64,000 nt of DNA from Eremothecium cymbalariae DBVPG#7215 (taxonomy: Eukaryota > Ascomycota > Saccharomycetes > Saccharomycetales > Saccharomycetaceae). Shown here piece after piece: positions 8,885-18,420 of the stretch. Location of the stretch: NCBI RefSeq assembly GCF_000235365.1, contig NC_016456.1, positions 682,001-746,000 of the forward strand, given 5' to 3'. The first letter of the stretch is position 1. Each line of letters starts with the position of its first letter. The translations under genes were made by a program, and so were the position numbers. Under the pieces are notes generated by a model. It made no database searches. It was given only the letters and a program-made list of their open reading frames with translations, and was not told the origin of the DNA.

Positions 8885-11800
8885 CTAAGAAACTACGCTC
8901 TCTAATTCCAAATCTATCAACTTTAAGAAACAAGGAACCGCCCATTCCAATCGTCTAGTTTCACGTTCAACCCCTCTAGAACCCTTTTCCTGACGGATAT
9001 AGTTCTTGAACTTGAATTTCTTGGCCATACACCATTTTAGAGACTTTAGTACAGCAGACTTGCTATCTGGTTGGATTCCCTTAATAATATGATTACGAAG
9101 TTCATCGTCTTTGTAGATGTATTTCTTGGAGGATCCATCCTTTACCTTTACCTCCGATTTTTTGGCAATCGTAAGCAAGGCTTGGAAAAGCATGTTTTCA
9201 ACGAATAATAATCCATCAGAACCTAATCCACCCATCAAGTTAACGTGCTTGAAAATATCCAATCTCAATTTCCCCTCTCCAAGCAAACAACCAAAGAAAC
9301 AAGCAAGACTTGATATTTTCTTCAAAGACATTTCATCATGAAGGTCACCCTTGAAATTTAATAGGTCATCATCGCCATTATCTTCTTCACTACTGACATT
9401 GTCATTTTCAAACTTCTTTATAATATCCCAGAACAAAAATTGAAACGACTTAAAGATGCTGGGATTATGTTCACAAAGCTTTAAGCCTACTAAAGAGTAA
9501 TATGGGTTGTAACCGTTACTGGCACCATCAGTAGATAAACAGTGAACCAGTACTTTAGGTATTTCAAGCGACTGTCTGTTCTTTAAGTTCAGCTTTTCTA
9601 ATTTTGCAAATGCATCCATATAGTCCTGGGCAGACATAATGCTCACAAATATTGCTCTTCTAACAGCTGTATTCATGCGCTGTTGTTTGGCAATACGATC
9701 CCAATCTGGAATATCATCTAAGAAGCCATCATCAATGTTTACTGTTTGATTCCTCTTAGAAATAGCTCTATCGTCAATTTTAGTTTCTTCCACTGAGTCT
9801 TGCATATTACCTCTCCAAGAAGCGCCAATCAACCACCATTTACCTTTAGTATCTACATTAATTATATCAAACAAAGTAACTTGAAGAGAGTCTGTGGTAT
9901 CCGGCGAGGTGCCTTTCAAGGTACCAGATAACATTTTCTTTAATGATTGATGACTTGGAGACATTACGGAGGGTTTTAGTCTGTTGTTCTTCAGATCCGT
10001 CATTGTCTCTAGTAGGAATTTGATGCGCGGCGTTTGATTGATGGACTTGACTTGAAGTAATAAGTCTATTATAATTTCTTTTAATGCAGTAGGATCATCA
10101 CCACGGATCAAGGTACCACTTACAGCTACAATCCTCAAAAGTAGTTCCATTGTAAATTCATTGGGAGTTTGAATCAACAGTTTTATAACATCGTAAATAA
10201 GTCTTGAAGAGATCATGCCAAAGTTATATGTATATGATAATAAAACAATTAAGTTACTGCACTGTTTTGGTATAACGTTAACCTCCATACCCTTGGAGTC
10301 CTCACATTTGCTCAACTGTTCATTATAAAGATTCATGAATAGCTGAACCAGTTCTTGAATAAAAGAGGCACCAAATTCAGTACCTCTTAATTTCCAGATC
10401 GCGTAGGCAATACTAGAATAACTCATAATAAAACTGTCAAGTAGTTTCGATTCTTGAGAAATAATTTCAAAAATTTGGCTGTTCAAAGTATTGGACACTT
10501 CGTGTCTTGCATACAAATCAAACAATTCATTCAACGAAGAGACAATAACAGGAATATTTGATTCAGTCAGCTTGTTCAAAGAAGATCTAACTTTCTTTTT
10601 GACCTCCAGCAACGATTTACTTTCAACCCCATTAACTATAGATTTGCGCATAGACGGAGGAATATAAGTACTGGACTGAGAAGGAGCAACATATGGGTTT
10701 TCCTTCTTTCTCTTTGGTTTAGAATTAGAAGCACTACTACCTTCTAACTCCCTCAATTGCTCCCATTCTTCTTCATCTAAATCGTCATCGTCAAATTCAT
10801 CAAAATCTCCAGATGATAAATCATCATCAGATGAGAATGGGTTTTCAATATTTTTATCATCTAAATGCTCTCCTGAAGAGTCAAGACCAGAACTTTGATT
10901 ACTATCATCATCATCCTCATCACCACCAGAACCTGATTCTTCATTGAGGCCCACCTCATCTCCTTCTCCATCTCCATCAGTATAGTTTTGAAAAAAATCC
11001 AACCCTTCCAACAACCCACCAACTGCATCATATTCATCAACTGCACGCAGCTTTTTGGAACCGCGCTTGAGGCCTAATTTTTTGGCATAATATTGCATAT
11101 CCATCTCATCTCTTTTGATAGCTGCAAGTTCAGATTGAGTTACAGGATTGTATTCTCTCTTTTAACTTTTTAGTCTTTGTTTCCTCAACCTGGGTTTTAA
11201 CACTCTTCTTTGAATCTCTTTGTACCTGTTTAATATTGCTACTTTTTGGACTTTGTTCAACCGGATCATCATCGAAACCATGGAATTCATCATCGATACC
11301 CTCACAATCACTTGCAGAATTATTCTGCGAATCTTCGCAAAATTCCTTCCCCCGCTTGACTTTCGCCTCTTTCAGGGCTCTCAGCCTGGCCATGGTTTCT
11401 TCTGCTGTCATGGGTTCATCTCTTTCCTCTTCATCGCTTGCTTTACCAAGTGAGGCGGGTTTAGCCTTTTTCATTGCCTTTAACTTAGCCATAGTTTCTT
11501 GCACAGTCATTGGTTCGGAATCACTGTCTGAAATTTCATCCATTTCAACCATCCCCTCCTCCGCATCCATCTCTCTCAATTGTCCTTTTCGGCATCCACC
11601 AAATCTTGGTCATCAAACGTATCAAAGTCTCCAGAGGATAGCTCATCATCACTTGAAAAGGGCAAGTCAGAACGTTTGGATGTAGATTTACTGTTAATGG
11701 AATTCGTCGACTTTCCATCCTGCCTTCTCTTTTCAATCCCTTCTGGCCTCTTAAAACTCGACTGCAACGAGACATTGCTCTTTTTATGCTTCTTATCCAA

Positions 11801-11950
11801 CCTCTCTTGTTTTCTCTTGGCCTTTCTGCTCGTAGTTTGTCTTCGTTTCTTAGGATTGGCTACCGTCGCAAATCTTCCATCATCTGTGTAATCCTTAGAC
11901 TTCAACTCATCTAGTATTAAACCTGGCAGTCTGATAGAATGCTTCGACAT
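8885..11950 (-). CDS. SGD1: Sgd1, nucleolar MIF4G/MA3 protein; reading frame broken twice
   Basis: Three frames must be joined. ATG at 11950 (MSKHSIRLPGLILDELK) runs to a TGA near 11576. The middle segment (about 11579-11130) lies in another frame, and the main C-terminal 739 residues return to the first frame. One missing base in the run at 11586-11589 and one extra base near 11160-11163 would give a continuous product of about 1021 residues. The middle frame is clearly coding because it contains two copies of an EPMT..ETMA+L+A(M/L)K(K/E)AK motif. The N-terminal part is acidic and lysine-rich, followed by the MIF4G (NIC) and MA3 region of the Sgd1/NOM1 family. Yeast Sgd1 is essential and nucleolar, which favours assembly error over true gene death. 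Confidence 0.85.
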
Positions 11951-12055
11951 CCTAAATACCAGCCTATACACTGCTACAAATCGTTTACAGCCCTGATTTG
12001 GTTCAGAAATTACTGATATTTAATATATATGGTTTTAACTATCTCATCACATGTA

Positions 12056-12065
12056 GAAAATTTTC
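12056..12065. promoter_or_regulatory. RRPE-like element between SGD1 and MSP1
   Basis: GAAAATTTTC is a core of the ribosomal RNA processing element bound by Stb3. CTCATCAC, one base from the PAC sequence CTCATCGC, lies at about 12043-12050. The pair is typical of ribosome-biogenesis promoters and fits SGD1, whose start is about 100 bp away. Confidence 0.5.
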
Positions 12066-12172
12066 GTACGGAATAATCGGAATATTAAAGGTTCTCAGCC
12101 TTCAACTTTTCGACATTTACAGTACACTTGCAAAACACAGAGAACCAAAATTGAATATTTCAGACGGTTAAC

Positions 12173-13261
12173 ATGGCTCGTAGCATTGATTTGAAGACTA
12201 TTACCGACTGGTCGGTGCTGATAGGAACTGGAATTTCGCTATATTACCTACTTCACAAATTACTAGTGGAAGCGGAGGGAGGACCACTATCAAACGTTTC
12301 GAAAGAATCCCGTGAAAAGCAGTCATTGACATGGAAAAGACTGATGGAAAGTAATCCTTCACTTGCAGGGACGCATCTAAATTCATATGAACAAAACGCT
12401 CTAAGTTCAGTTGTTACTCCACAGGATATAGATGTGACGTTTTCTGACATTGGTGGATTAGAGAATATTATTGATGAGCTTACAGAAAGCGTGATTTATC
12501 CATTAACTACACCTGAGCTATACACCCAGAATTCATTACTGGAGGCACCAACAGGGGTGTTATTATACGGTCCTCCAGGGTGCGGCAAGACCATGATTGC
12601 GAAAGCGCTGGCCCATGAGAGTGGGGCCAACTTTTTATCTATAAGAATGTCTTCGATTATGGATAAATGGTACGGTGAGTCCAATAAAATTGTCGATGCT
12701 ATATTTTCGTTGGCAAATAAAATCCAGCCTTGTATTATATTTATCGATGAGATTGATTCATTTTTGAGGGAGAGAGCTTCTTCGGACCATGAAGTGACTG
12801 CTATGTTGAAGGCTGAATTCATGACACTATGGGATGGTTTAACATCGAACGGTAGAATAATCGTCATGGGAGCAACTAATAGACTTGCTGACATCGATAG
12901 TGCATTTTTAAGAAGGTTGTCCAAGAGATTTTCAGTCCCATTGCCCAATGAAGCGCAACGCAGAAAAATTCTTACTGTTATTTTGGATAAAGTCAACGTT
13001 GACCCTGAGGATTTTGACTTAGAGTATATTATCCAAGCTACCCGTGGACTATCGGGCTCTGATTTAAAAGAACTGTGCAGGGATGCTGCTTTGAATGCAG
13101 CTCGTGAGTATATAAGGCAAAAAAGACAGATGTCTTCCCTACCATCAGAAGAGAGCCAGGAACCTGAGTTGAAAATGAGGTCATTACAGACTAAGGACTT
13201 CTTGAAGAACTTGAAATTAGATGCCTCACAGCCGTATATCAGCTCTGCTATGCTGGATTAA
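12173..13261 (+). CDS. MSP1: Msp1, outer-mitochondrial-membrane AAA-ATPase extractor
   Basis: 362 residues. One N-terminal membrane segment (about 12-30) is followed by a single AAA module: Walker A GPPGCGKT (133-140), pore-loop KWYGES (165-170), Walker [10 protein letters not shown] (188-196) and the arginine-finger region [11 protein letters not shown]. Msp1 pulls mislocalised tail-anchored proteins out of the outer mitochondrial membrane and clears stalled import clients. It is followed by ERV1, as in YGR028W-YGR029W, and this pair is inserted between SGD1 and VRP1, which are adjacent in S. cerevisiae. That interleaving is part of the evidence for a non-WGD genome. Confidence 0.96.
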   Translation: MARSIDLKTITDWSVLIGTGISLYYLLHKLLVEAEGGPLSNVSKESREKQSLTWKRLMESNPSLAGTHLNSYEQNALSSVVTPQDIDVTFSDIGGLENIIDELTESVIYPLTTPELYTQNSLLEAPTGVLLYGPPGCGKTMIAKALAHESGANFLSIRMSSIMDKWYGESNKIVDAIFSLANKIQPCIIFIDEIDSFLRERASSDHEVTAMLKAEFMTLWDGLTSNGRIIVMGATNRLADIDSAFLRRLSKRFSVPLPNEAQRRKILTVILDKVNVDPEDFDLEYIIQATRGLSGSDLKELCRDAALNAAREYIRQKRQMSSLPSEESQEPELKMRSLQTKDFLKNLKLDASQPYISSAMLD

Positions 13262-13406
13262 ATTTACTTAGATGGTCATCTGTTCTACAGCATCATTATA
13301 TACGCCAGTAATAGTTATAATTCTTCGTGCTTATAGACTGCAGTTAGTGGTGTTATTTGAATCAATGTTATCCTGAGATACACTGTTAATTTAGTAGAGC
13401 ATTGAG

Positions 13407-13995
13407 ATGTCTGAAGCTCGTGGTAATAATGGGCCGCATTCAGCTGATGTAGGTCCATCGGGAAGGAAGATAATTTATGATAAGGATGGGAAACCGTAAG
13501 TAGTAGGAGTTGGTAGAAGGAACTGCCCAGCAGAGTTTATTACTAACCAGACACTTAACAAGCTGTCGCTCGTGTAACACGTTGTTAGACTTCCAGTTTG
13601 TATCGAAGACAGTATCACCAACCCCGCAGTCGGAGAAGGGCAATATTGAGGGCTCTAAGGTGTATAAGAAGGTTGATCCACCTGATGTCGAACAACTTGG
13701 ACGGTCGTCGTGGACGCTATTACATACAGTAGCGGCCACGTATCCAGAAGTACCCAGTGATCATCAAAAAAAGGAGATGAATCAGTTCATGAATATATTT
13801 TCACATGTATATCCTTGCTCTTGGTGTGGTAAGGACTTTGAAGACTACATTAGAAATAATGCACCTAAAGTTGACTCTAGGGAAGAACTAGGGAAATGGT
13901 TATGTGACGCCCATAATGAAGTCAACGAGAAGCTTGGTAAGGAGAAGTTTAATTGCGATCTTTGGAAGAAGAGATGGGTAGATGGCTGGAATTAA
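13407..13995 (+). CDS. ERV1: Erv1, mitochondrial sulfhydryl oxidase (spliced)
   Basis: Exon 1 is 13407-13495 and exon 2 is 13563-13995, giving 173 residues. The 67-nt intron starts GTAAGT, has TACTAAC at 13541-13547 and ends in AAG at 13562. Splicing joins GKIIYDKDGKP-type sequence to CRSC, where the S. cerevisiae ERV1 intron also lies. The shuttle disulfide CRSC is C31/C34, the FAD-proximal redox pair CSWC is C115/C118, and the structural pair is C144/C161. Erv1 reoxidises Mia40 in the intermembrane space and passes electrons to cytochrome c. The acceptor AAG is less common than CAG or TAG, but only this joint restores the reading frame and the proline before CRSC. Confidence 0.95.
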
Positions 13996-14067
13996 AATTA
14001 AAAGAGTATCTTGTAGATAAGAATAGTTACAACACATTATATATGCCATTTCCCTGTATAAAAAAAT

Positions 14068-16134
14068 TTATGAGTATAGACTTAGGTCTAATGGTACGCT
14101 ACTACCTCTGCCACTAGGATAAAGCTTTTGTTTGCCTTGGAAAACTCTGGGCTTTGGAAGGTCGTTGGAGTTTACAAATTTGAACCGAGAGTCATCAATG
14201 TTGATGCGATGTTGGCCAACAGATATTCCACCGTTGGCAGTTCTTCCGCTTATCGTATAAGTATCTACGCTTGCCTCACGTACACTGGTATGACGAGTTA
14301 GACCTTGAGACGCAGCAGCTTCATCGCCGGCAGAAGAGAATATACGATGTTTACGCGAGCTTGAAGAAACAGGAGGTATCTCTAACGGTCCTGAGGTCAC
14401 AGAAGGAGCAGCAGCAGGAGGTGGAGGTGGAGGGCCTTTATTCATCGAATGCCTTCTTGGTTGCGGATGTGACAGCGCAGGTCCAGAATGAAATTCTTGT
14501 GGAGGCAATGATTGAGGAAGTTGCGGTGCTGTAGTGCCCGGCATTTGAGGTGTTATTGCACGTGTGGAGGTGACAGGCGTAATGAAGTCGTCACTGGAGT
14601 TTGTCGTATTATAGTTTGATCCTTTTTCTATGACATGCCTATCGTCCCTTTTGCTCTGAATTTCAGATAGAAATGGTAAACCCATAGGTGAGCTGGCCTG
14701 TGGCATAGAAGGACTTCTTGAAGGAGATGGCCGCAAGTGAGATAACGTAAATACTGAGGGTGCTGGAGGGGTAGCCGGGGGAGCAGCCGGGGCTTGTGAA
14801 TTAGGTACGACAGGTTCATAAACTTTGTGATGCTCCGGATGGGGGAGTTTAGGAGCACCTACATTAGGAAGAGGTGGAGCTACTGCTGATGGCGGCTTTG
14901 GACGGAAACTTGAAGCTAGTGACGTCTGCTTGGATGGAAGAGGGCTAGTATTTGAATTTGAAATATGTGACTTGTGTTGATGATTTCTGGCTCTTGACTC
15001 AATCTCGCCCAAAAATGATTGTTCATTTCGCACTGATCCAGTAGGCGTTGAGGTCACCATATGCTGTTTGTCCTCGATTGATCCATCAGAGGCTGGCCCA
15101 GGAACCGTGCTATAACCTGAGTCTGCGCTGACCACAAACCGATCGTCTCTCTTTTTCTGAATTTCTGCCAAAAAAGGTAACGATCCTCCTGATGAAGGTG
15201 CACTAGTTGTTTGATCAGATAAAGCTGGTGGTTGCATAGACGATGGTACTGGAGGAGCACCTAATGCAGGAGCAGGTGGAGGCGGAGGGCCAGGCGGAGG
15301 AGGTGGAGGTGGAGCACCTAATGCAGGAGCAGGTGGAGGCGGAGGGCCAGGCGGAGCAGGTGGAGGTGGAGCACCTAATGCAGGAGCAGGTGGAGGCGGA
15401 GGGCCAGGCGGAGGAGGTGGAGGTGGAGCAGTAAAAGACCGTAAATTAGGAGTAGGAGGTGCTATGGATGGAGGAATCGGAGGAGCATTAGATATTGGTA
15501 CTGGAGGATGACTAGGAAATGTATGTTCGATACCTTCAGGATGGTTGGTAGGTGGTGGACATGGAGGTGGAGGAGGTGGTGGTCCTGAGGTAGGCATACC
15601 ACCAGGAAGTGGAGGAACCTGTCCAGCAATGCTTGGTCTCCTATGATGGCGCGGTGGCCTTGTACTTGGAATAGATGGCGTTATGGGAACGGGGCTTGAC
15701 GCACCTTTTGGAACAGCTGGCGCCCCAAAATCTAGAACAGGAGACATCGACCCATGATCTAAAGAAGTAGAATCTGTATAGGAAGATTCAGAAACATTCT
15801 GATCGCGGCGAGGTCTCAATTTAGGCACCATTCCTGCTAGAATATCTCCCAATTGAGGACCCAAAGGAGCTTGGCCTGATGATGCAGATCCTGGTATCGA
15901 AGGTGCACTACCAGTAGGCAACTGAGGAGCTCCAGATGATGAGCCTTGACTACCCCCGATAATTGGAGCACTTCTATCATTCGTCTGAGCTTTCTTTAAC
16001 TTTTTACCGTGTCTAATATCGTTTAATAGCGCATCTCTGCCTGCCATGATTGGCTGTGGAGAGCTTGAAACAGCTGAACCCCCACTCATGGCTGCAGGTG
16101 GGGGAGGAGGTGGTGGCGGCGGTGGTACTGGCAT
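14068..16134 (-). CDS. VRP1: Vrp1 (verprolin), WIP-family actin regulator
   Basis: 688 residues, extremely proline-rich. The start is an MPVPPPP-type polyproline. A WH2 actin-binding motif follows at about 32-50 (GRDALLNDIRHGKKLKKA, then SAPI). Further along come profilin-type polyproline blocks, two repeats of the SLPFLAEIQKKRDDR type seen in verprolins (a Hof1/SH3-type region), and a C-terminal segment ending in basic and tyrosine residues that would bind Las17/WASP. In yeast, Vrp1 is the WIP partner of Las17 in endocytic actin patches and polarised growth. Three tandem 57-bp units at 15254-15424 encode an APALGAPPPP-type repeat. The gene is convergent with ERV1, and in S. cerevisiae it lies next to SGD1. 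Confidence 0.93.
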   Translation of the reverse strand: MPVPPPPPPPPPPAAMSGGSAVSSSPQPIMAGRDALLNDIRHGKKLKKAQTNDRSAPIIGGSQGSSSGAPQLPTGSAPSIPGSASSGQAPLGPQLGDILAGMVPKLRPRRDQNVSESSYTDSTSLDHGSMSPVLDFGAPAVPKGASSPVPITPSIPSTRPPRHHRRPSIAGQVPPLPGGMPTSGPPPPPPPCPPPTNHPEGIEHTFPSHPPVPISNAPPIPPSIAPPTPNLRSFTAPPPPPPPGPPPPPAPALGAPPPPAPPGPPPPPAPALGAPPPPPPPGPPPPPAPALGAPPVPSSMQPPALSDQTTSAPSSGGSLPFLAEIQKKRDDRFVVSADSGYSTVPGPASDGSIEDKQHMVTSTPTGSVRNEQSFLGEIESRARNHQHKSHISNSNTSPLPSKQTSLASSFRPKPPSAVAPPLPNVGAPKLPHPEHHKVYEPVVPNSQAPAAPPATPPAPSVFTLSHLRPSPSRSPSMPQASSPMGLPFLSEIQSKRDDRHVIEKGSNYNTTNSSDDFITPVTSTRAITPQMPGTTAPQLPQSLPPQEFHSGPALSHPQPRRHSMNKGPPPPPPAAAPSVTSGPLEIPPVSSSSRKHRIFSSAGDEAAASQGLTRHTSVREASVDTYTISGRTANGGISVGQHRINIDDSRFKFVNSNDLPKPRVFQGKQKLYPSGRGSSVPLDLSLYS
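15254..15424. repeat. VRP1: Three tandem 57-bp units in VRP1
   Basis: Units begin at 15254, 15311 and 15368, each opening GGAGCACCTAATGCAGGAGC. The second differs from the others by one GGA/GCA codon. They encode in-frame proline-rich repeats, so copy number could vary without breaking the gene. Confidence 0.9.
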
Positions 16135-16867
16135 CTCTTAGAGATATATAAAAGTATGCAGTGGCTTTTGATTATCCTGTAAACCTTCCGACTTGGTAGT
16201 ATACAGTTATCATAAACCCCTATCTAACAGTGTTAGGAGCTAAAATATCATCATATCCGGGTAACACAATATTCTACCGTTAAAAAGCGAATATCGCCGG
16301 AAGCTTTATGTAACCTTCTCAACACAACACTTTTCGAAGTTTGTAGCCATTAAAGCTGTTAACCAACCTTCCTGGTCTATATTAGTAGCCATAGGTTATA
16401 TCTGTGGTCCATGAATAAAATGATGTCAGTGGAAACAGGTGTTCTTTGACAAACTTTTATCTATGGACTTAGTATTGGCATCTTCGAAGATCCACACGCC
16501 GTTTATCTTTCCGTGGCATGGGGATTCAAAGCGATGCCTAGAATAGAATCTATTGACCGGTGATAACGGACCTTTCTGGTTATAAAAAAATCCAGAAGAC
16601 GTTTTTCATATGTTTGCTGTACATAACGTGCTGGCATACTATTCTGGTCCAATCGAACATCTATATGATAAAATTTTAATTAGTTAGCTTGAGAAGATTT
16701 TTGGAGTATTTTTTATACAGCATGAGGTCGCAGGGACGTAATTTCAAGAATCAGCCTGTTAGTGCCAAATAGTCTGCAAGAGCAATAGTTGTGCGTAGCC
16801 CACAGTATCGGATGGGTATCTGAAGGGTATCCGATGAGATGCACACTCACGTATAACTTCTTAGCAT
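16135..16867. other. VRP1 upstream region
   Basis: About 730 bases of mixed composition upstream of VRP1 on the minus strand, up to the target-site duplication of the solo LTR. No open frame with recognisable content, no tRNA and no obvious repeat. Confidence 0.5.
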
Positions 16868-16872
16868 ATCAC

Positions 16873-17172
16873 TGTCGAGGGCCACTAGATGAGGTCACGT
16901 GCTAGCTTGAACTTCTCGTCACGTGCCAGCTAATACTTAGGTTGATGATCTGTTACTGCTTGTGTAGTCTCTGATCTGGCTCAACTACCCTCTGGGGATC
17001 CAGCTGGACCTAGTATCTAATCTAATCTAGTCTATTCTGGGTCTCCTTATCATCTTCATAGTCTCCTAACGACTCTGATTCGCTGCTTCTTTGTCTTGTT
17101 ATCGTGACTATCAAGATGCTTCTTAGTCTGACTATCATAACTATCGAGAAGCGCTCTTTTGATTTTACGACA
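16873..17172 (+). mobile_element. Solo LTR (copy 1) with 5-bp target duplication
   Basis: The 300-bp element begins TGTCGAGGGCC and ends TTTTACGACA (TG...CA ends). It is flanked by the perfect 5-bp duplication ATCAC at 16868-16872 and 17173-17177, as for Ty-type retrotransposons. It contains two CACGTG boxes near its left end. It is the short form, lacking about 120 bp found in the copy at 53764. It lies 64 bp upstream of tRNA-Arg, in the same orientation. There is no internal retrotransposon sequence beside it, so it is a solo LTR. Confidence 0.93.
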
Positions 17173-17236
17173 ATCACATGATCAAAAATGATTGTTGGGT
17201 ACTACTGTCAGAGCGGTTTAAACAAGAAAGATATAA

Positions 17237-17308
17237 GCTCGCGTGGCGTAATGGCAACGCGTCTGACTTCTAATCAGAAGATTGTGGGTTCGACCCCCAC
17301 CGTGAGTG
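17237..17308 (+). tRNA. tRNA-Arg(UCU)
   Basis: 72 bases with anticodon loop CTTCTAA (anticodon TCT). A box TGGCGTAATGG, B box GGTTCGACCCC. It is almost identical to the S. cerevisiae gene except for one T-stem pair. There is no T-run terminator between it and the next tRNA, which fits the known dimeric Arg-Asp transcript of yeast. Confidence 0.96.
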
Positions 17309-17321
17309 CTTTCCACCGTCC

Positions 17322-17393
17322 TCCGTGATAGTTTAACGGTTAGAATTCGCGCTTGTCGCGCGCGGGATCGGGGTTCGATTCCCCGTCGCGGAG
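17322..17393 (+). tRNA. tRNA-Asp(GUC)
   Basis: 72 bases with anticodon loop CTTGTCGC, giving GTC. B box GGTTCGATTCC. It starts 13 bases after tRNA-Arg and ends in a TTTTTT terminator at 17394. In S. cerevisiae such pairs are transcribed together from the upstream tRNA promoter, and the spacing suggests the same here. Confidence 0.96.
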
Positions 17394-17481
17394 TTTTTTG
17401 TCCCCCATTTTCTTTTGGGAAATTTTAAGTTTTAAATCAAAAATTGTCCCTATACAATAAGATTTAAACCGCCAACGGCTA

Positions 17482-18106
17482 CCCTTTAGTACATCAAGAG
17501 TCTTGATAAATGCATCTCCAGTGATGCCTAAGGTTGTTACTTCGTCAAAAAGTCGCACTACAGACTCTATATATCTACACAATTGGATATTACAAACTGT
17601 TGTCTCTCGGACAGGCCAACTGCACGCAACAAGAGCATGGGGTTCTATCCACAACATTATCCCTCCACTGCCTAGTGACATGCAAGATGCTGTGTTAGAA
17701 CCGTCCGTTGTTAAAGACTTCAGACGTTTCATTAGGATTTGCCGTTTTCTCAAGGTCGAAGACTTTGGGGTAAATGCAATCGGTAGAGACTCTGAATGCT
17801 ATATACTTAGTTGAATTCACACCCCGGTGTGTTGCAAATTTTGAACGCTTATACAACCAAAGAATAACATCCAACACCGTCAATACTCTGTTTGTTATTG
17901 GAGGTGTATCTCTGGTCTTCAAGAGCAAGTCTCAAGTTTCCAGTCAATTTGGAATTGCAGTGGCTTCGGAACGACTAGCCATGCTCCCAATTTTACAGGT
18001 AAACGAATGCATTGTTTTTGACATGGACCCTGTTGAAGCCCATAAACAATTTCCACTAATATATGATTACAATAAATATCTCTCAGCGATCCAAGAACAC
18101 CTTTGA
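17482..18106 (+). pseudogene. Possible relic of a protein gene in two frames (unrecognised)
   Basis: Two overlapping plus-strand frames read like protein. The first (about 17461-17814) has no ATG and contains PPLPSDMQDAVLEP and FRRFIRICRFLKVEDFG. The second (ATG at 17774, stop at 18106) contains NTLFVIGGVSLVFKSKSQV and ends KYLSAIQEHL. The switch near 17770-17814 could be a frameshift in one original gene. I do not recognise a family. The region lies between a tRNA pair with an LTR and APM1, at a synteny junction, where decayed genes are common. The remainder of 18107-18420 is the APM1 promoter. The second frame alone could also be a small intact gene. Confidence 0.3.
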
Positions 18107-18420
18107 ATCGGCTGTACGCACCACGAACCTCGGTCTAGAACTACTGTCTCAACCGTTAATTCTTTAAATATTCACTATAATGATAGCTCTTGTTAACTAT
18201 GGGCTTATTGCCAGATCGTTATAAATGATGTATAAATAAAGGCCTGCTGATGTGAATTCTGGCAACTTTTCACAGTCTTAACTACAACTTATCACATGTT
18301 TTGAACCACAATCTCAGGAGAATTGAGGGTTGCTGAACGATTAGGATCATCCCCCACCCCCCTCAGATATTGCCGGTTACTGGTTTTGTTTAATCAGATA
18401 TATATAAAAAAAGAGAAGAT

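Noticed and set aside
11130..11579. A separate small gene between the pieces of SGD1
   Set aside because: Its ends overlap the two flanking frames at homopolymers, and the joined protein reads as one Sgd1; programmed frameshift sequences known from Ty elements are not present at the switch points.
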